This document shows positions 26,260 to 35,833 of a stretch of DNA of 64,000 nucleotides, piece after piece; within the stretch, counting starts at the first letter, position 1; every line of letters starts with the position of its first letter. Below the pieces are notes generated by a model, which saw only the letters and a program-made list of their open reading frames with translations, had not been told where the DNA came from and ran no database searches. The stretch comes from an uncultured Atopobiaceae bacterium (GTDB lineage: Bacteria; Actinomycetota; Coriobacteriia; Coriobacteriales; Atopobiaceae). Both the position numbers and the translations under genes were made by a program. Where the stretch lies: assembly GCA_934792625.1 (NCBI GenBank), contig CAKVON010000001.1:124001-188000 (forward strand). The letters are read 5' to 3'.

Positions 26260-26781
26260 TTAGTTCTCCTTCCCGACGAACATCTGCGCGACGGTGATGC
26301 CGCGACGCTCGGCGGTCTGCTCGGGGCTCTCGAGCTGCTTGAGGCCCTCGGCGGCAGCCTTAATCATGTTCAGGGCGTTGTCAGTGCCGAGCGAGTTGGC
26401 CAGGACGTTGGTGATGCCGGCGAGCTCGAACAGCGGACGGACGGGGCCACCGGCAATGACACCGGTACCCTCGATGGCCGGGCGAATCAGGACGCGGCCA
26501 GCGCCGAAGCGACCATCGACCGCGTGGGGGATGGAGCCGGCCTCGGTAACGGGAACCGTGAACATGTTCTTCTTGGCGTCGTCGACGGCCTTCTGAATGG
26601 CCAGGGGCACCTCGGCGGAGCGGCCGGTACCAATGCCGACCTTGCCCTTGCCGTCGCCAACGACGACGAGAGCGACGAGGCTCATGCGACGGCCGCCCTT
26701 GACGGTCTTCGAGACACGACGAATGTAGACGACGCGCTCCTGAAGGTCGCTATCCTGCTGGCGCTTGCGATCACGTGCCAT
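26260..26781 (-). CDS. rpsE: 30S ribosomal protein S5
   Basis: This is a 173-residue protein at the mRNA entrance that contributes to decoding accuracy. VYIRRVSKTVKGGRRMSL (about 19-36) begins the double-stranded-RNA-binding domain; KVGIGTGRSAEVPLAIQKA and RPAIEGTGVIAGGPVR follow. The KGGRR loop where spectinomycin-resistance changes occur looks normal. It lies 12 bases after rplR. Confidence 0.97.
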   Translation of the reverse strand: MARDRKRQQDSDLQERVVYIRRVSKTVKGGRRMSLVALVVVGDGKGKVGIGTGRSAEVPLAIQKAVDDAKKNMFTVPVTEAGSIPHAVDGRFGAGRVLIRPAIEGTGVIAGGPVRPLFELAGITNVLANSLGTDNALNMIKAAAEGLKQLESPEQTAERRGITVAQMFVGKEN

Positions 26782-26793
26782 TATTCAATCCTC

Positions 26794-27162
26794 CTAGAAC
26801 TTCAGGCCCGCGTTGCGGGCGCCGTCTGCGAGAGCCTTGACACGGCCGTGGTAGATGCGGCCGCCACGGTCGAAGGTGACCGTGGTGACGCCCTTGTCCA
26901 GGGCGCGCTTGGCGACGAGCTCGCCAACGAACTCAGCGGCCTCCTTGTTGGAGCCCAGCTTGCCAGTGGCACGGAACTCGGCGTCAAGGGTCGACGCAGA
27001 GCAGATGGTCGTCGAGGTGACGTCATCGATGACCTGAGCGTAGATGTGAGCGTTGGTGCGGTGCACGGCGAGGCGCGGACGCTCGGCGGTGCCGTTGACC
27101 TTGGCACGAACGCGGCGCTGACGGCGCTTGAGGCCGAGCTGCTTAGCCTTCTGCTTGTTCAT
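26794..27162 (-). CDS. rplR: 50S ribosomal protein L18
   Basis: This is a 122-residue 5S rRNA-binding protein. [20 protein letters not shown] is the basic N terminus, [18 protein letters not shown] the core, and [20 protein letters not shown] the conserved end. The ATG six bases after AAGGAG was chosen over an upstream alternative. A small GC hairpin lies in the 64-base gap to rplF. Confidence 0.96.
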   Translation of the reverse strand: MNKQKAKQLGLKRRQRRVRAKVNGTAERPRLAVHRTNAHIYAQVIDDVTSTTICSASTLDAEFRATGKLGSNKEAAEFVGELVAKRALDKGVTTVTFDRGGRIYHGRVKALADGARNAGLKF

Positions 27163-27181
27163 TGCTACTCCTTTTCGTGCC

Positions 27182-27203
27182 GCCACCTAACGGGGTGGCG
27201 GTC
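27182..27203 (-). promoter_or_regulatory. Hairpin between rplF and rplR
   Basis: A perfect 8-bp stem CCGCCACC / GGTGGCGG with a 6-base loop sits just before the rplR ribosome-binding site and has no T tract; it may affect mRNA processing or translation of rplR. Confidence 0.5.
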
Positions 27204-27226
27204 TAACCTACCTCGCGGAGCGGGGT

Positions 27227-27763
27227 TTACTTGGCGGCCTTGCCGAGCTTGCGGCGGATGCGCTCGCCCTCATAGTGGATGCCCTTGCCCTTGTACGGCT
27301 CGGGAGGACGCTTCATGCGAATCTCGGCGGCAACCTGGCCGACCTGCTCCTTGGAGATGCCCTTGACGGTGATGTGGGTGTTGTCAGGCACCTCAAAGGT
27401 GATGCCCTCGGGGGCAACGTAGATGACGGGGTGCGAATAGCCCAGGGAGAGGTCGAGGTCCTTGCCCTTGAGAGCGGCACGGTAGCCGACGCCCGTCAGC
27501 TCGAGCTTCTTGGCATAGCCCTCGGAAACGCCGATGACCATGTTGTTGATGAGGGTGCGGGTGAGACCCTGCTGCGCGTTAGAGGCGGTGGAGTCGTCAA
27601 CGCGGGTGACGAGGACCTCCTCGCCCTCCACGGCGATGTTGACGAGCTCGGAGAACGAGCGGTTCAGCTCGCCCTTGGAACCCTTAACGGAAACGTTGTT
27701 GCCATTGACTGCCACGGTGACTCCGGCGGGAATCTGGACAGGCTTCTTACCGATACGAGACAC
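27227..27763 (-). CDS. rplF: 50S ribosomal protein L6
   Basis: This is a 178-residue protein at the base of the L7/L12 stalk. SRIGKKPVQIPAGVTVAVNG starts the first of two tandem similar folds, and the C-terminal signature RMKRPPEPYKGKGIHYEGE is at about 150-168. It lies 29 bases after rpsH. Confidence 0.97.
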   Translation of the reverse strand: MSRIGKKPVQIPAGVTVAVNGNNVSVKGSKGELNRSFSELVNIAVEGEEVLVTRVDDSTASNAQQGLTRTLINNMVIGVSEGYAKKLELTGVGYRAALKGKDLDLSLGYSHPVIYVAPEGITFEVPDNTHITVKGISKEQVGQVAAEIRMKRPPEPYKGKGIHYEGERIRRKLGKAAK

Positions 27764-27792
27764 GGTGTCTCCTTTCCTTTTCCTGCCGAGTG

Positions 27793-28191
27793 TTACCAGA
27801 CGAAGGCGATAATCTCGCCGCCGACGCCGAGCTTACGGGCGTCGCGGTCGCACATCATGCCCTTGGAGGTGGAGATGACGGCGGTGCCGAGGCCACCGAG
27901 GACGCGGGGCAGGTCCTCAGCAGAGGAGTACTTGCGCAGACCAGGCTTGGAAATGCGCTTGATGCCCTTGATGACCTTGGAGCGCTTGGGGCCGTACTTG
28001 AGGGTGATGGTGAGGGTCTTCTGGGGCTTGGTGTCCTCGACCGTGTAGCCCTCGACGTAACCCTCCTCGGTGATGACGCGAGCGACCTCGACGAGCACCT
28101 TGGACGACGGCATGGAGACCGTGGCCTTGCTCGCGGAGTTCGCGTTGCGGATGCGCGTCAGCATGTCCGCGATGGGATCGGTAACGTTCAT
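27793..28191 (-). CDS. rpsH: 30S ribosomal protein S8
   Basis: This is a 132-residue central-domain 16S rRNA binder and, in Escherichia coli, the translational repressor of the spc operon. MNVTDPIADMLTRIRNANSA opens it and STSKGMMCDRDARKLGVGGE closes it. The ATG nine bases after AAGGAG was chosen over a 17-codon extension. Confidence 0.97.
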   Translation of the reverse strand: MNVTDPIADMLTRIRNANSASKATVSMPSSKVLVEVARVITEEGYVEGYTVEDTKPQKTLTITLKYGPKRSKVIKGIKRISKPGLRKYSSAEDLPRVLGGLGTAVISTSKGMMCDRDARKLGVGGEIIAFVW

Positions 28192-28288
28192 GTAGTGTTC
28201 TCCTTCGTTAGGGATGAATTCCCGCGCTCGGTTCGCTACCACCCGTGGCGGCAGCGCCTGGACGCGACTGCTCCGACGCAGTCAGCTG

Positions 28289-28474
28289 TTACCAGCTGGC
28301 CTTCTTGACGCCGGGAAGCTCGCCCTTGCTCGCGAGTTCGCGGAAGCAGACACGGCACAGACCGAACTTGCGGTAAACGGAGTGGGGACGCCCACAACGC
28401 TGGCAGCGGTTCTGTGCGCGCGTCGAGAACTTCGGCTCACGCGAAGCCTTGACGATCATCGAAGTCTTAGCCAC
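28289..28474 (-). CDS. rpsZ: 30S ribosomal protein S14 (zinc type)
   Basis: This is a 61-residue short S14 with both zinc pairs, RCQRCGRP and LCRVCFRE. It is the C+ form typical of Gram-positive bacteria. It lies between rplE and rpsH. Confidence 0.96.
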   Translation of the reverse strand: MAKTSMIVKASREPKFSTRAQNRCQRCGRPHSVYRKFGLCRVCFRELASKGELPGVKKASW

Positions 28475-28540
28475 AAATCCTCCTTCTTGAAGCCGTCCCG
28501 GGCTTTCCCGGGGCGCGACTTACCAAATAGTTAGTTGCCG

Positions 28541-29107
28541 CTAGTCCTGCTTGAACGGGAAGTGGAAGGCCTGAAGCAGAGCCTTGCCCTCCTCGTCGGT
28601 GGCGGCGGTGGTGACGATGGTGATGTCCATGCCGCGAGCGTGGTCGATCTTGTCGAAGTCAATCTCGGGGAAGATGGACTGCTCGGTGACGCCCATGGAG
28701 AAGTTGCCACGGCCGTCGAAGGACTTGCTGGAGATGCCGCGGAAGTCGCGGATGCGAGGAATCGCGACGGCAATCAGGCGGTCCAGGAACTCCCACATAC
28801 GGTCGCCGCGAAGGGTGACCTTGGCGCCGATGGGCATGCCAGCGCGCAGGTGGAAGGTGGCGATGGACTTACGGGCACGGGTGACCATCGGCTTCTGGCC
28901 AGTGATGGCGGTCAGGTCAGCGACGGCACCGTCGATGGCCTTGGAATCGGTGGCAGCCTCGCCGACACCCATGTTCACGACGATCTTCTCGAACTTGGGG
29001 ATGAGGTGCACGTTGCTGTAGTTGAACTGCTTCTGGAGCTCGTCACGCACGGTGGCGTAGTACTGCTCCTTGAGGCGGGGGACGTAAGCGTCCTGCTTCT
29101 CGGCCAT
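28541..29107 (-). CDS. rplE: 50S ribosomal protein L5
   Basis: This is a 188-residue 5S rRNA-binding protein that contacts the P-site tRNA and S13. [34 protein letters not shown] and [20 protein letters not shown] are family blocks. I took the second ATG because GAAGGAG lies 5-6 bases before it and would be translated if the first were used. It starts the second half of the superoperon after a 340-base gap with a terminator. Confidence 0.96.
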   Translation of the reverse strand: MAEKQDAYVPRLKEQYYATVRDELQKQFNYSNVHLIPKFEKIVVNMGVGEAATDSKAIDGAVADLTAITGQKPMVTRARKSIATFHLRAGMPIGAKVTLRGDRMWEFLDRLIAVAIPRIRDFRGISSKSFDGRGNFSMGVTEQSIFPEIDFDKIDHARGMDITIVTTAATDEEGKALLQAFHFPFKQD

Positions 29108-29189
29108 GTTCTCTCCTTCACTCATGGTGGATTGTGCGCGGGGACCAACCTCGCGCCCCCCGACCTGGCCAGTCGGGAGCCATTACCAC

Positions 29190-29219
29190 GTCGCTACATA
29201 AATGTCCCTATGTAGTGAC
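29190..29219 (-). promoter_or_regulatory. Operator-like palindrome upstream of rplE
   Basis: An 11-bp inverted repeat with one mismatch, GTCgCTACATA / TATGTAGtGAC, flanks an 8-base spacer about 85-115 bases upstream of rplE. On the minus strand TTGCGT and TATGTA lie 17 bp apart across it, a possible weak promoter. Confidence 0.5.
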
Positions 29220-29300
29220 GCAAGTTCAAATAATATGCTCTGCGCCAAGGAAAATCCAGGCTCTTCGGGCATTCGTCGTTTGCACACATTGCCGAGCAAG

Positions 29301-29340
29301 CTGCCGAGAAGTACCTTGAGCTCAAAGCCCTTCTCGGCAG
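29301..29340. repeat. Perfect inverted pair of the CTGCCGAGAAG motif
   Basis: CTGCCGAGAAG (29301-29311) and CTTCTCGGCAG (29330-29340) form a perfect 11-bp inverted repeat around an 18-base spacer containing TTGAGCTCAA, itself a palindrome. It lies between the rplX terminator and the rplE promoter region. Confidence 0.85.
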
Positions 29341-29375
29341 CCAGGCACTCATTCAAGCGAAGGGTCTCCACATAC

Positions 29376-29410
29376 AAAAGAAGGACCCCGGCCGATGTCG
29401 GGGTCCTTCT
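29376..29410 (-). terminator. Terminator between rplX and rplE
   Basis: A perfect 12-bp stem AGAAGGACCCCG / CGGGGTCCTTCT with an 8-base loop is followed by TTTT on the minus strand. It lies inside what is usually one continuous ribosomal-protein operon and splits it after rplX. Confidence 0.9.
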
Positions 29411-29448
29411 GATTGCCACTGGCATGTCCGGGCGCTACCCGGCAATGA

Positions 29449-29751
29449 CTAGAACAGCTCGCCGCACTTCTTGCAGACGCGCTTGCCGTCCTGGTGACCG
29501 ACGCGGGTCGGCTTGCCGCACTTGGGGCACACGAGGGCGACGTTGGAGACGTCGATCGCGGCCTCCTGCGACACGATGCCGCCAGCCTGGTTGTTGGGGT
29601 TGGGACGGGTGGCCTTCTTGACGATGGCGACACCCTCGACAACGACCTTGCCCTTGGCGGGGAGGGCGCGGAGCACCTTGCCCTGCTTGCCCTTGTCCTT
29701 GCCGGACAGGACCTGGACCAGGTCGTCCTTCTTGACGTTCATCTTAGGCAT
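29449..29751 (-). CDS. rplX: 50S ribosomal protein L24
   Basis: This is a 100-residue assembly-initiator protein. The KOW motif [20 protein letters not shown] is at about 7-26. The C terminus carries two Cys pairs ([11 protein letters not shown] and CKKCGE) as is common in Gram-positive L24. The first ATG follows AAGGGAG by 7 bases. It is the last gene before the internal terminator. Confidence 0.96.
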   Translation of the reverse strand: MPKMNVKKDDLVQVLSGKDKGKQGKVLRALPAKGKVVVEGVAIVKKATRPNPNNQAGGIVSQEAAIDVSNVALVCPKCGKPTRVGHQDGKRVCKKCGELF

Positions 29752-29767
29752 GCGTGCGCTCCCTTGC

Positions 29768-30136
29768 CTACAGCGTCTCAGGTGCGAGCGAGACGATCTT
29801 CATGTACTTGCGGTCACGCAGCTCGCGGGCGACGGGCCCGAAGATGCGGGTGCCGACCGGAGAGCCGTCCTTCTGAATCAGGACGCAGGCGTTCTGGTCG
29901 AACTTAATGTAGGAGCCGTCCTTGCGACGGGTCTCCTTGACGGTACGGACGACGACGCACCTGACGATGTCGCCCTTCTTGACGTTGCCACCGGGCGTGG
30001 CCTCCTGCACGGCGCCGACGAAGACGTCGCCGATGCGAGCGTAACGACGCTTGGAGCCGCCCAGGACCTTGATGCACTTCACGCGACGCGCGCCGGAGTT
30101 GTCGGCGACAGCGAGCATGGACTCCTGCTGAATCAT
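29768..30136 (-). CDS. rplN: 50S ribosomal protein L14
   Basis: This is a 122-residue protein that bridges the subunits. [19 protein letters not shown] and [18 protein letters not shown] are diagnostic. The ATG five bases after GGAGG is the start. It lies 16 bases before rplX. Confidence 0.97.
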   Translation of the reverse strand: MIQQESMLAVADNSGARRVKCIKVLGGSKRRYARIGDVFVGAVQEATPGGNVKKGDIVRCVVVRTVKETRRKDGSYIKFDQNACVLIQKDGSPVGTRIFGPVARELRDRKYMKIVSLAPETL

Positions 30137-30216
30137 CAAATCCTCCGAACTGTTCCCGCCAGAGGTGCGCCCAACGTGCGACGCACTTGGCTGGATGGAT
30201 TAACTAAAGGTCGTGC

Positions 30217-30483
30217 CTACTTGGCCTTCTCGACGATCTCGACCACGCGCCAACGCTTGTCCTTGGACAGGGGGCGGGTCTCCATGACCTTGACGGTGTC
30301 GCCCAGGCCGCAGACCTGCTCCTCGTCGTGAGCGTGGAGCTTCTTGGTCGTGGTCATCATCTTGCCGTACTTGGGGTGAGGCTTGCGCTCGGAAATCGTG
30401 ATGGTCACGGTCTTCTCGCCAGAGATAGACGTGACGACCCCGGTGCGAACCTTACGCGCGTTCCTGTTTTCGGTATCGCTCAT
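30217..30483 (-). CDS. rpsQ: 30S ribosomal protein S17
   Basis: This is an 88-residue primary rRNA-binding OB-fold protein. KVRTGVVTSISGEKTVTITI and HDEEQVCGLGDTVKVMETRP are the core strands, followed by LSKDKRWRVVEIVEK. It lies 17 bases after rpmC. Confidence 0.97.
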   Translation of the reverse strand: MSDTENRNARKVRTGVVTSISGEKTVTITISERKPHPKYGKMMTTTKKLHAHDEEQVCGLGDTVKVMETRPLSKDKRWRVVEIVEKAK

Positions 30484-30500
30484 TGTGTATCTCCTGCGAT

Positions 30501-30716
30501 CTAGTTGGCCGCAGCGCTCTTCTGCGCCGCGATCTGACGAGCACGAATCTCGGTCTGGATTCGGGCAATGTCACGCTTGACGGTGGTGACGCGAGCCGTG
30601 TTGTCCAGCTGGCTGGTGGCCATCTGGAAACGCAGGTTAAAGAGCTCGGCGCGGGTGTCCTCGAGCTTCTTGGAGAGCTCCTGGTCGGAGAGCTCGCGGA
30701 GTTCGGTCGACTTCAT
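30501..30716 (-). CDS. rpmC: 50S ribosomal protein L29
   Basis: This is a 71-residue two-helix protein at the tunnel exit: ELRELSDQELSKKLEDTRAE, LFNLRFQMATSQL, then TVKRDIARIQTEIRARQ. Its ATG directly abuts the rplP stop codon. Confidence 0.96.
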   Translation of the reverse strand: MKSTELRELSDQELSKKLEDTRAELFNLRFQMATSQLDNTARVTTVKRDIARIQTEIRARQIAAQKSAAAN

Positions 30717-31145
30717 TTACTTATCCTCCCCAGCCTGATCGGCGCGGGCGACGATCTTGGTCTTGATCGGCATCTTGTGCTGAGCGAGACGCAGGGCCTC
30801 CCTGGCAACTTCCTCGCTGACGCCGGTGATCTCGAACATGATGCGGCCGGGCTTGACGACGGCCACCCACTCCTCGGGGTTACCCTTACCGGAGCCCATG
30901 CGGGTCTCGGCGGGCTTCTTGGTGATGGGCTTGTCCGGGAAGATGGTGATCCAGACCTTACCGCCACGCTTCATGTAACGGGTCATGGCGATACGAGCGG
31001 CCTCGATCTGACGGTTGGTGATCCAGTGGGCCTCCTCGGCACGCAGGCCGTAATCACCGAAGTTGAGCTGGGTGCCACCCTTGGCCTGGCCCTTCATGGA
31101 GCCACGCTGAACCTTACGGTGACGGATTCGCTTAGGAGCCAGCAT
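30717..31145 (-). CDS. rplP: 50S ribosomal protein L16
   Basis: This is a 142-residue protein near the A-site tRNA elbow. [19 protein letters not shown], then [20 protein letters not shown] and [20 protein letters not shown] are family blocks; the Arg that is hydroxylated in some bacteria lies in [12 protein letters not shown]. Its start overlaps the rpsC stop by 1 base. Confidence 0.97.
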   Translation of the reverse strand: MLAPKRIRHRKVQRGSMKGQAKGGTQLNFGDYGLRAEEAHWITNRQIEAARIAMTRYMKRGGKVWITIFPDKPITKKPAETRMGSGKGNPEEWVAVVKPGRIMFEITGVSEEVAREALRLAQHKMPIKTKIVARADQAGEDK

Positions 31146-31852
31146 TAGTTGCCCCTCCTCTCGTTGCGACGGCGGGGACGGCTCGAGCCCTCAAGCGCCG
31201 GGTTGGGCGCAGGCTGGCCGGGGAGCTTCTCGCCGAGGTAGATCCAAACCTTGACGCCGCAGGCGCCCATGGTGGTGCGGGCAGTGGCCTCGCCGTAGTC
31301 GATCCTGGCACGCAGGGTGTGCAGGGGCACGCGACCCTCGCGGTACCACTCGCGACGACCGAGCTCGGCACCGCCGAGACGGCCGGAGCACTGGATACGG
31401 ATGCCCTTGGCGCCGGCCTTGCGGGCGGACTGGACGGCCTTGCGCATAGCGCGACGGAAGGCGATGCGCTGCTCGAGCTGCTCGGCGACGGACTGGGCGA
31501 CGAGGGAGGCATCCAGCTCGGGACGCTTGATCTCGACGACGTCGACGCTGACCTGGCCCTTGCCGACACCAGCGATCTTCTCGAGCTCGCCACGCAGGGC
31601 GTCGATCTCGGAGCCCTTCTTGCCGATGACGATGCCGGGACGGGCGGTGAGGATGGTCACCTTGACCTTGTCGCCGGCGCGCTCGATCTCGACGCGGGAC
31701 AGAGCCGCGCGGGAGAGGCGCTTCTCGAGGTACTTACGGATCTCGAGGTCGTTACCGAGAGTCTTGGCGTAGTCCTTCTCGGCGTACCAACGGGAACGCC
31801 AGTTCTCGGTGATACCGAGGCGGAAGCCAGTAGGCTGAACTTTCTGACCCAT
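31145..31852 (-). CDS. rpsC: 30S ribosomal protein S3
   Basis: This is a 235-residue protein at the mRNA entry tunnel. [18 protein letters not shown] opens it; the KH motif [10 protein letters not shown] (about 74-83) and RRMARKAV-like segment follow; the C-terminal domain is GARGIRIQ-like ([17 protein letters not shown]) with a basic tail [13 protein letters not shown]. The ATG was chosen by homology; it lies 7 bases after rplV. Confidence 0.97.
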   Translation of the reverse strand: MGQKVQPTGFRLGITENWRSRWYAEKDYAKTLGNDLEIRKYLEKRLSRAALSRVEIERAGDKVKVTILTARPGIVIGKKGSEIDALRGELEKIAGVGKGQVSVDVVEIKRPELDASLVAQSVAEQLEQRIAFRRAMRKAVQSARKAGAKGIRIQCSGRLGGAELGRREWYREGRVPLHTLRARIDYGEATARTTMGACGVKVWIYLGEKLPGQPAPNPALEGSSRPRRRNERRGN

Positions 31853-31859
31853 GCTTTCC

Positions 31860-32222
31860 CTACGCCTCCTTTCGGGGAGCGACGATGACGGTGATGTGGC
31901 TCGTGCGCTTGTTGATGCGCGAAGCGGAGCCCTTGGCGCGAGGACGGATGCGCTTAAGCGTCGGGCCCTCGTCAACGTAGGCAGCCTTGACAACCAGGTT
32001 GTTCGGGTTCATGCCGTTGTTGTTCTCGGCGTTGGCAACAGCCGAACGCAGAACCTTCTCGACGTCGACGGCAGCGGCACGCTGCGTGAACTGCAGCGTC
32101 TCGAGAGCCTTCTCGACAGTCTTGTTGCGAATCTGGTCGACGACCAGACGGGCCTTACGGGGGGCAATGCGCACGTACTTGGCGGTGGCGCGGACCTCGT
32201 TGGAGGCAGTGTTGTTAGCCAT
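31860..32222 (-). CDS. rplV: 50S ribosomal protein L22
   Basis: This is a 120-residue protein whose beta hairpin lines the exit tunnel and whose changes give macrolide resistance. [20 protein letters not shown] and [20 protein letters not shown] are core; [20 protein letters not shown] is the tunnel hairpin and looks ordinary. It lies 15 bases after rpsS. Confidence 0.97.
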   Translation of the reverse strand: MANNTASNEVRATAKYVRIAPRKARLVVDQIRNKTVEKALETLQFTQRAAAVDVEKVLRSAVANAENNNGMNPNNLVVKAAYVDEGPTLKRIRPRAKGSASRINKRTSHITVIVAPRKEA

Positions 32223-32237
32223 TACTCGTTACCTCCC

Positions 32238-32498
32238 TTAAGCCTTCTTGTGACCACGGAACGTGCGGGTCGGGGCGAACTCGCCCAGCTTGTGACCAAC
32301 CATGGACTCGGTGACGTACACGGGGACGTGCTTGCGGCCGTCGTGGACAGCGATCGTGTGACCAACCATCTCGGGGAAGATGGTCGAGGAGCGCGACCAG
32401 GTCTTGACGACCTCCTTCTTGCCGGCCTCGTTCATCGCGGCGACACGCGCGAGGAGGCGAGTCTCCACGAACGGGCCCTTCTTGAGACTTCTGCTCAT
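32238..32498 (-). CDS. rpsS: 30S ribosomal protein S19
   Basis: This is an 86-residue head protein next to S13. [18 protein letters not shown] and [20 protein letters not shown] with [13 protein letters not shown] are diagnostic. It is slightly shorter than the usual 92-93 residues, ending right after GHKKA. Confidence 0.97.
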   Translation of the reverse strand: MSRSLKKGPFVETRLLARVAAMNEAGKKEVVKTWSRSSTIFPEMVGHTIAVHDGRKHVPVYVTESMVGHKLGEFAPTRTFRGHKKA

Positions 32499-32528
32499 TC
32501 TTGCTATCTCCTACTACTCGTGTTCCGA

Positions 32529-33362
<834 letters not shown>

Positions 33363-33484
33363 GAAACTTTCCCTTCTTATCCGTTAGCCGCCCCGCTCAG
33401 GGATTGGGGCAACGGCGTGCCCCGGCGAGGTGACGCCGGATTACCACGGTACCGCGCGTATCCATAGACGCGGCACCAGACTTA

Positions 33485-33506
33485 CGCCCCCGCTCGTGCG
33501 GGGGCG
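33485..33506 (-). promoter_or_regulatory. GC hairpin between rplW and rplB
   Basis: A perfect 9-bp stem CGCCCCCGC / GCGGGGGCG with a TCGT loop follows the rplW stop by about 15 bases. It lacks a T tract (TAAGTC follows), so it may pause polymerase or protect the upstream mRNA rather than end it. Confidence 0.5.
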
Positions 33507-33521
33507 GAGGTGCTGATGGAA

Positions 33522-33818
33522 CTAGGCCTCGGCCTGGGCGCCGAAGATCTCGATGGACTCACCCTCGGCGATGGTGACGATGGCCTTCTTCCAGGTGCGG
33601 GTCTTGCCCTGGACGAAGCGGACGCGCTTGTTCTTGGGCTTGACGTTGACCGTGTTGACCTTCACGACGTGCACGTTGAAGATCTTCTCGACGGCGTCGC
33701 GGATCTCCTCCTTGGGAGCGTCCTTGGCGACCTCGAAGGTGTACTTGTTCTGGCCCATGAGGTCGAACGTACGCTCGGAGACGACCGGGCGGATGATGAC
33801 GTTGTAGACGGAGTTCAT
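33522..33818 (-). CDS. rplW: 50S ribosomal protein L23
   Basis: This is a 98-residue protein at the tunnel exit and docking site for trigger factor and SRP. VIIRPVVSERTFDLMGQNKY and VVKVNTVNVKPKNKRVRF are diagnostic; the docking Glu region lies near the first segment. Its start overlaps the rplD stop by 1 base. Confidence 0.97.
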   Translation of the reverse strand: MNSVYNVIIRPVVSERTFDLMGQNKYTFEVAKDAPKEEIRDAVEKIFNVHVVKVNTVNVKPKNKRVRFVQGKTRTWKKAIVTIAEGESIEIFGAQAEA

Positions 33819-34444
33819 TATGCGAGCGCCTCCTCGAGCTGCTTCGCGACCGCGACGCTCATGACGAGGGCGCCGTTGTCGATGAGGTTGCCAGCGTTGG
33901 CCTCGGTGGAGCCGATGACGTTGACCTTCTTGATGTTGCGGAACGACAGGAAGGCGTTGATGTCATCGTCGGCGACAACGACGGTCACGCGCTTGCCCTC
34001 GACACCAAGGGCGGCGAGAAGGGCGACGGCCTGCTTGGTCGAGGGCTTCTCGAAGGAGAAGGAGTCGACCAGGGTCAGCTCGGCGTCACGCAGCTTGCCC
34101 GAAAGGACAGAGCGCATGGCCAGCTTGACCTCCTTGTTGTTGACCTTCTTGGCGTGGCTGTGCGGGGTGGGGCCAAAGACAACACCACCGCCAGTCCACT
34201 GCGGGGCACGGATGGTGCCCTGACGGGCACGGCCAGTGCCCTTCTGACGCCAAGGCTTGATGCCGCCGCCAGAGACCGCGGAGCGGTTCTTGGTGGAGTG
34301 CGTACCCTGACGCAGGTTGGAAGCCTGGCACACCACGACCTGGTGGGTGACGGCAATGTTCGGCTCGATGCCGAAGACGTCAGAGGAGAACTCGACGGTG
34401 TCGACCGTCTTTCCCTCCGCGTTCTTGATTTCGATGTTGGACAT
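33818..34444 (-). CDS. rplD: 50S ribosomal protein L4
   Basis: This is a 208-residue protein with a long loop in the exit tunnel (NRSAVSGGGIKPWRQKGTGR, about 56-75). In Escherichia coli L4 represses its own operon; a long leader before rplC here would allow similar control. It lies 41 bases after rplC. Confidence 0.97.
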   Translation of the reverse strand: MSNIEIKNAEGKTVDTVEFSSDVFGIEPNIAVTHQVVVCQASNLRQGTHSTKNRSAVSGGGIKPWRQKGTGRARQGTIRAPQWTGGGVVFGPTPHSHAKKVNNKEVKLAMRSVLSGKLRDAELTLVDSFSFEKPSTKQAVALLAALGVEGKRVTVVVADDDINAFLSFRNIKKVNVIGSTEANAGNLIDNGALVMSVAVAKQLEEALA

Positions 34445-34485
34445 CTGTTTCTCCTTGCTAGCCTAAAAGCTGTTTGAGTGGGCCC

Positions 34486-35100
34486 TTAGGCCATGCGGAT
34501 CGAGACGAGAGCGTTCTTTCCGCCGGGGACGGCACCCTTGACGAGCATGAGGTTCTGCTCGGCGTCAACCTGAACCAGCTTGAGGTTCTTGACGGTGACG
34601 CGCTCGTCGCCCATGTGACCGGCCATGTGCAGGCCCTTGCGGACGCGCGCGGGATAGGCGCACTGGCCGATGGAGCCCGGCTTGCGCTGGTTGCGCGAAC
34701 CGTGGGTCATGGGGCCGCGGGAGAAGTTCCAGCGCTTGATGGTGCCCTGGAAGCCCTTGCCCTTGGAGGTGCCGGTGACGTCGACGTTCTTGACGTCAGC
34801 GAAGTCGGCAACGGTGACGACGTCGCCGCACTTGTGCTCCTCGCCGTTCTCGACGCGAACCTCGCGCAGGGTGCGCATGGGCTCGACGCCAGCCTTGGCG
34901 AAGTGACCAGCCATGGGCTTGTTGACGTGCTTGACGGTGCCAAAGCCAATCTGAACGGCGTCGTAGCCGTCGGTGGCCTTGGTCTTGACCTGCGAGACAA
35001 CGCAGGGGCCTGCCTGGATGACGGTGACGGGCACGACGTTGTCGTCCTCGTCGAACACCTGCGTCATCCCGATCTTACGGCCGAGAATCGTGCTGACCAT
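34486..35100 (-). CDS. rplC: 50S ribosomal protein L3
   Basis: This is a 204-residue protein that reaches the peptidyl-transferase centre. [40 protein letters not shown] and the methylatable-Gln loop region [14 protein letters not shown] are present. It is the first gene of its transcript: a promoter lies about 225 bases upstream and a terminator separates it from rpsJ. Confidence 0.97.
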   Translation of the reverse strand: MVSTILGRKIGMTQVFDEDDNVVPVTVIQAGPCVVSQVKTKATDGYDAVQIGFGTVKHVNKPMAGHFAKAGVEPMRTLREVRVENGEEHKCGDVVTVADFADVKNVDVTGTSKGKGFQGTIKRWNFSRGPMTHGSRNQRKPGSIGQCAYPARVRKGLHMAGHMGDERVTVKNLKLVQVDAEQNLMLVKGAVPGGKNALVSIRMA

Positions 35101-35327
35101 TCCAAATCCTTACCCTCGGTGGTCATGGGACACGTTGGGCGCCCTTGCGCCCTCCCCAGCGGACCACATCCTGACTTTGCCGAACATTCTAGGCAGGGCC
35201 GTGAGCTGCGAATTCCCTCTCCCTGGCGCCAGTCGTCTGCAATTGCGACCAGTCCCTGTCGAAGGGATACGCCCGGCACCGTGTTTTACGGATTCGGCAC
35301 AGCATGCCCCTAATGAACAGCCTGTCT

Positions 35328-35356
35328 AGTATACACAGGTCAGAGGGCCTTCACAA
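35328..35356 (-). promoter_or_regulatory. Promoter of the rplC operon, with a long leader
   Basis: On the minus strand TTGTGA (35351-35356) and TATACT (35328-35333) are 17 bp apart. Transcription from here would give a leader of about 220 bases before rplC; the leader holds several inverted repeats, including GGGCG / CGCCC at about 35137-35152 near the start codon. No other gene lies in 35101-35482. Confidence 0.7.
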
Positions 35357-35378
35357 TCTCTATATCCTTTGCTGGCAA

Positions 35379-35418
35379 CTGCCGAGAAGGGCCGCGAACG
35401 GACCGCACTTCTCGGCAG
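35379..35418. repeat. Perfect inverted pair of the CTGCCGAGAAG motif
   Basis: CTGCCGAGAAG (35379-35389) and CTTCTCGGCAG (35408-35418) form a perfect 11-bp inverted repeat with an 18-base spacer, 22 bp upstream of the -35 of the rplC promoter. Arm length and spacer equal those of the pair at 29301-29340, although the spacer sequence differs. Confidence 0.88.
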
Positions 35419-35420
35419 GA

Positions 35421-35459
35421 ATACGAGAAGAACCCCCCGAGGCTAGCCCGAGGGGTTCC
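35421..35459 (-). terminator. Terminator after rpsJ
   Basis: The stem GAACCCC / GGGGTTC with an inner GG/CC pair is followed on the minus strand by TTCTTCT. It ends the str operon 24 bases after rpsJ. Confidence 0.8.
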
Positions 35460-35482
35460 GAAAACTCGATGCCTTGAGAGGC

Positions 35483-35791
35483 TTAGAGCTTGATCTCGAT
35501 GTCGACGCCAGCCGGCAGGTCGAGACGCATCAGCGAGTCGACCGTGGAGGACGTGGGGTCGAGGATGTCGATGAGGCGCTTGTGGGTGCGCATCTCGAAC
35601 TGCTCGCGGGAGTCCTTGTCCTTGTGCGGGGAGCGGATGACCGTGTAGAGGTTGCGCTCGGTGGGCAGGGGAATCGGGCCGGAGACGCGGGCGCCGGTCT
35701 TCTGCGCGGTATCGACGATGAGCTTCGCGGACTGATCGACGACCTCGTGATCGTAGCCCTTGAGGCGAATCCTGATCTTCTGGGTGGACAC
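35483..35791 (-). CDS. rpsJ: 30S ribosomal protein S10
   Basis: This is a 102-residue head protein that also serves as the NusE antitermination factor. [20 protein letters not shown] and [20 protein letters not shown] are diagnostic. The GTG start was chosen because GGAGG lies 5 bases before it; an in-frame ATG four codons earlier would overlap that signal. It closes the str operon after fusA and is separated by a terminator from the rplC operon it usually heads. Confidence 0.96.
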   Translation of the reverse strand: MSTQKIRIRLKGYDHEVVDQSAKLIVDTAQKTGARVSGPIPLPTERNLYTVIRSPHKDKDSREQFEMRTHKRLIDILDPTSSTVDSLMRLDLPAGVDIEIKL

Positions 35792-35833
35792 TTTTACCTC
35801 CATCGATGAGCCGAGGGCTCGTTGAGTTTGTCT

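Noticed and set aside
29301..29340. Inverted repeat as the terminus of an insertion sequence
   Set aside because: No transposase, no target duplication, and the same repeat recurs at many unrelated sites with only an 18-base interior.
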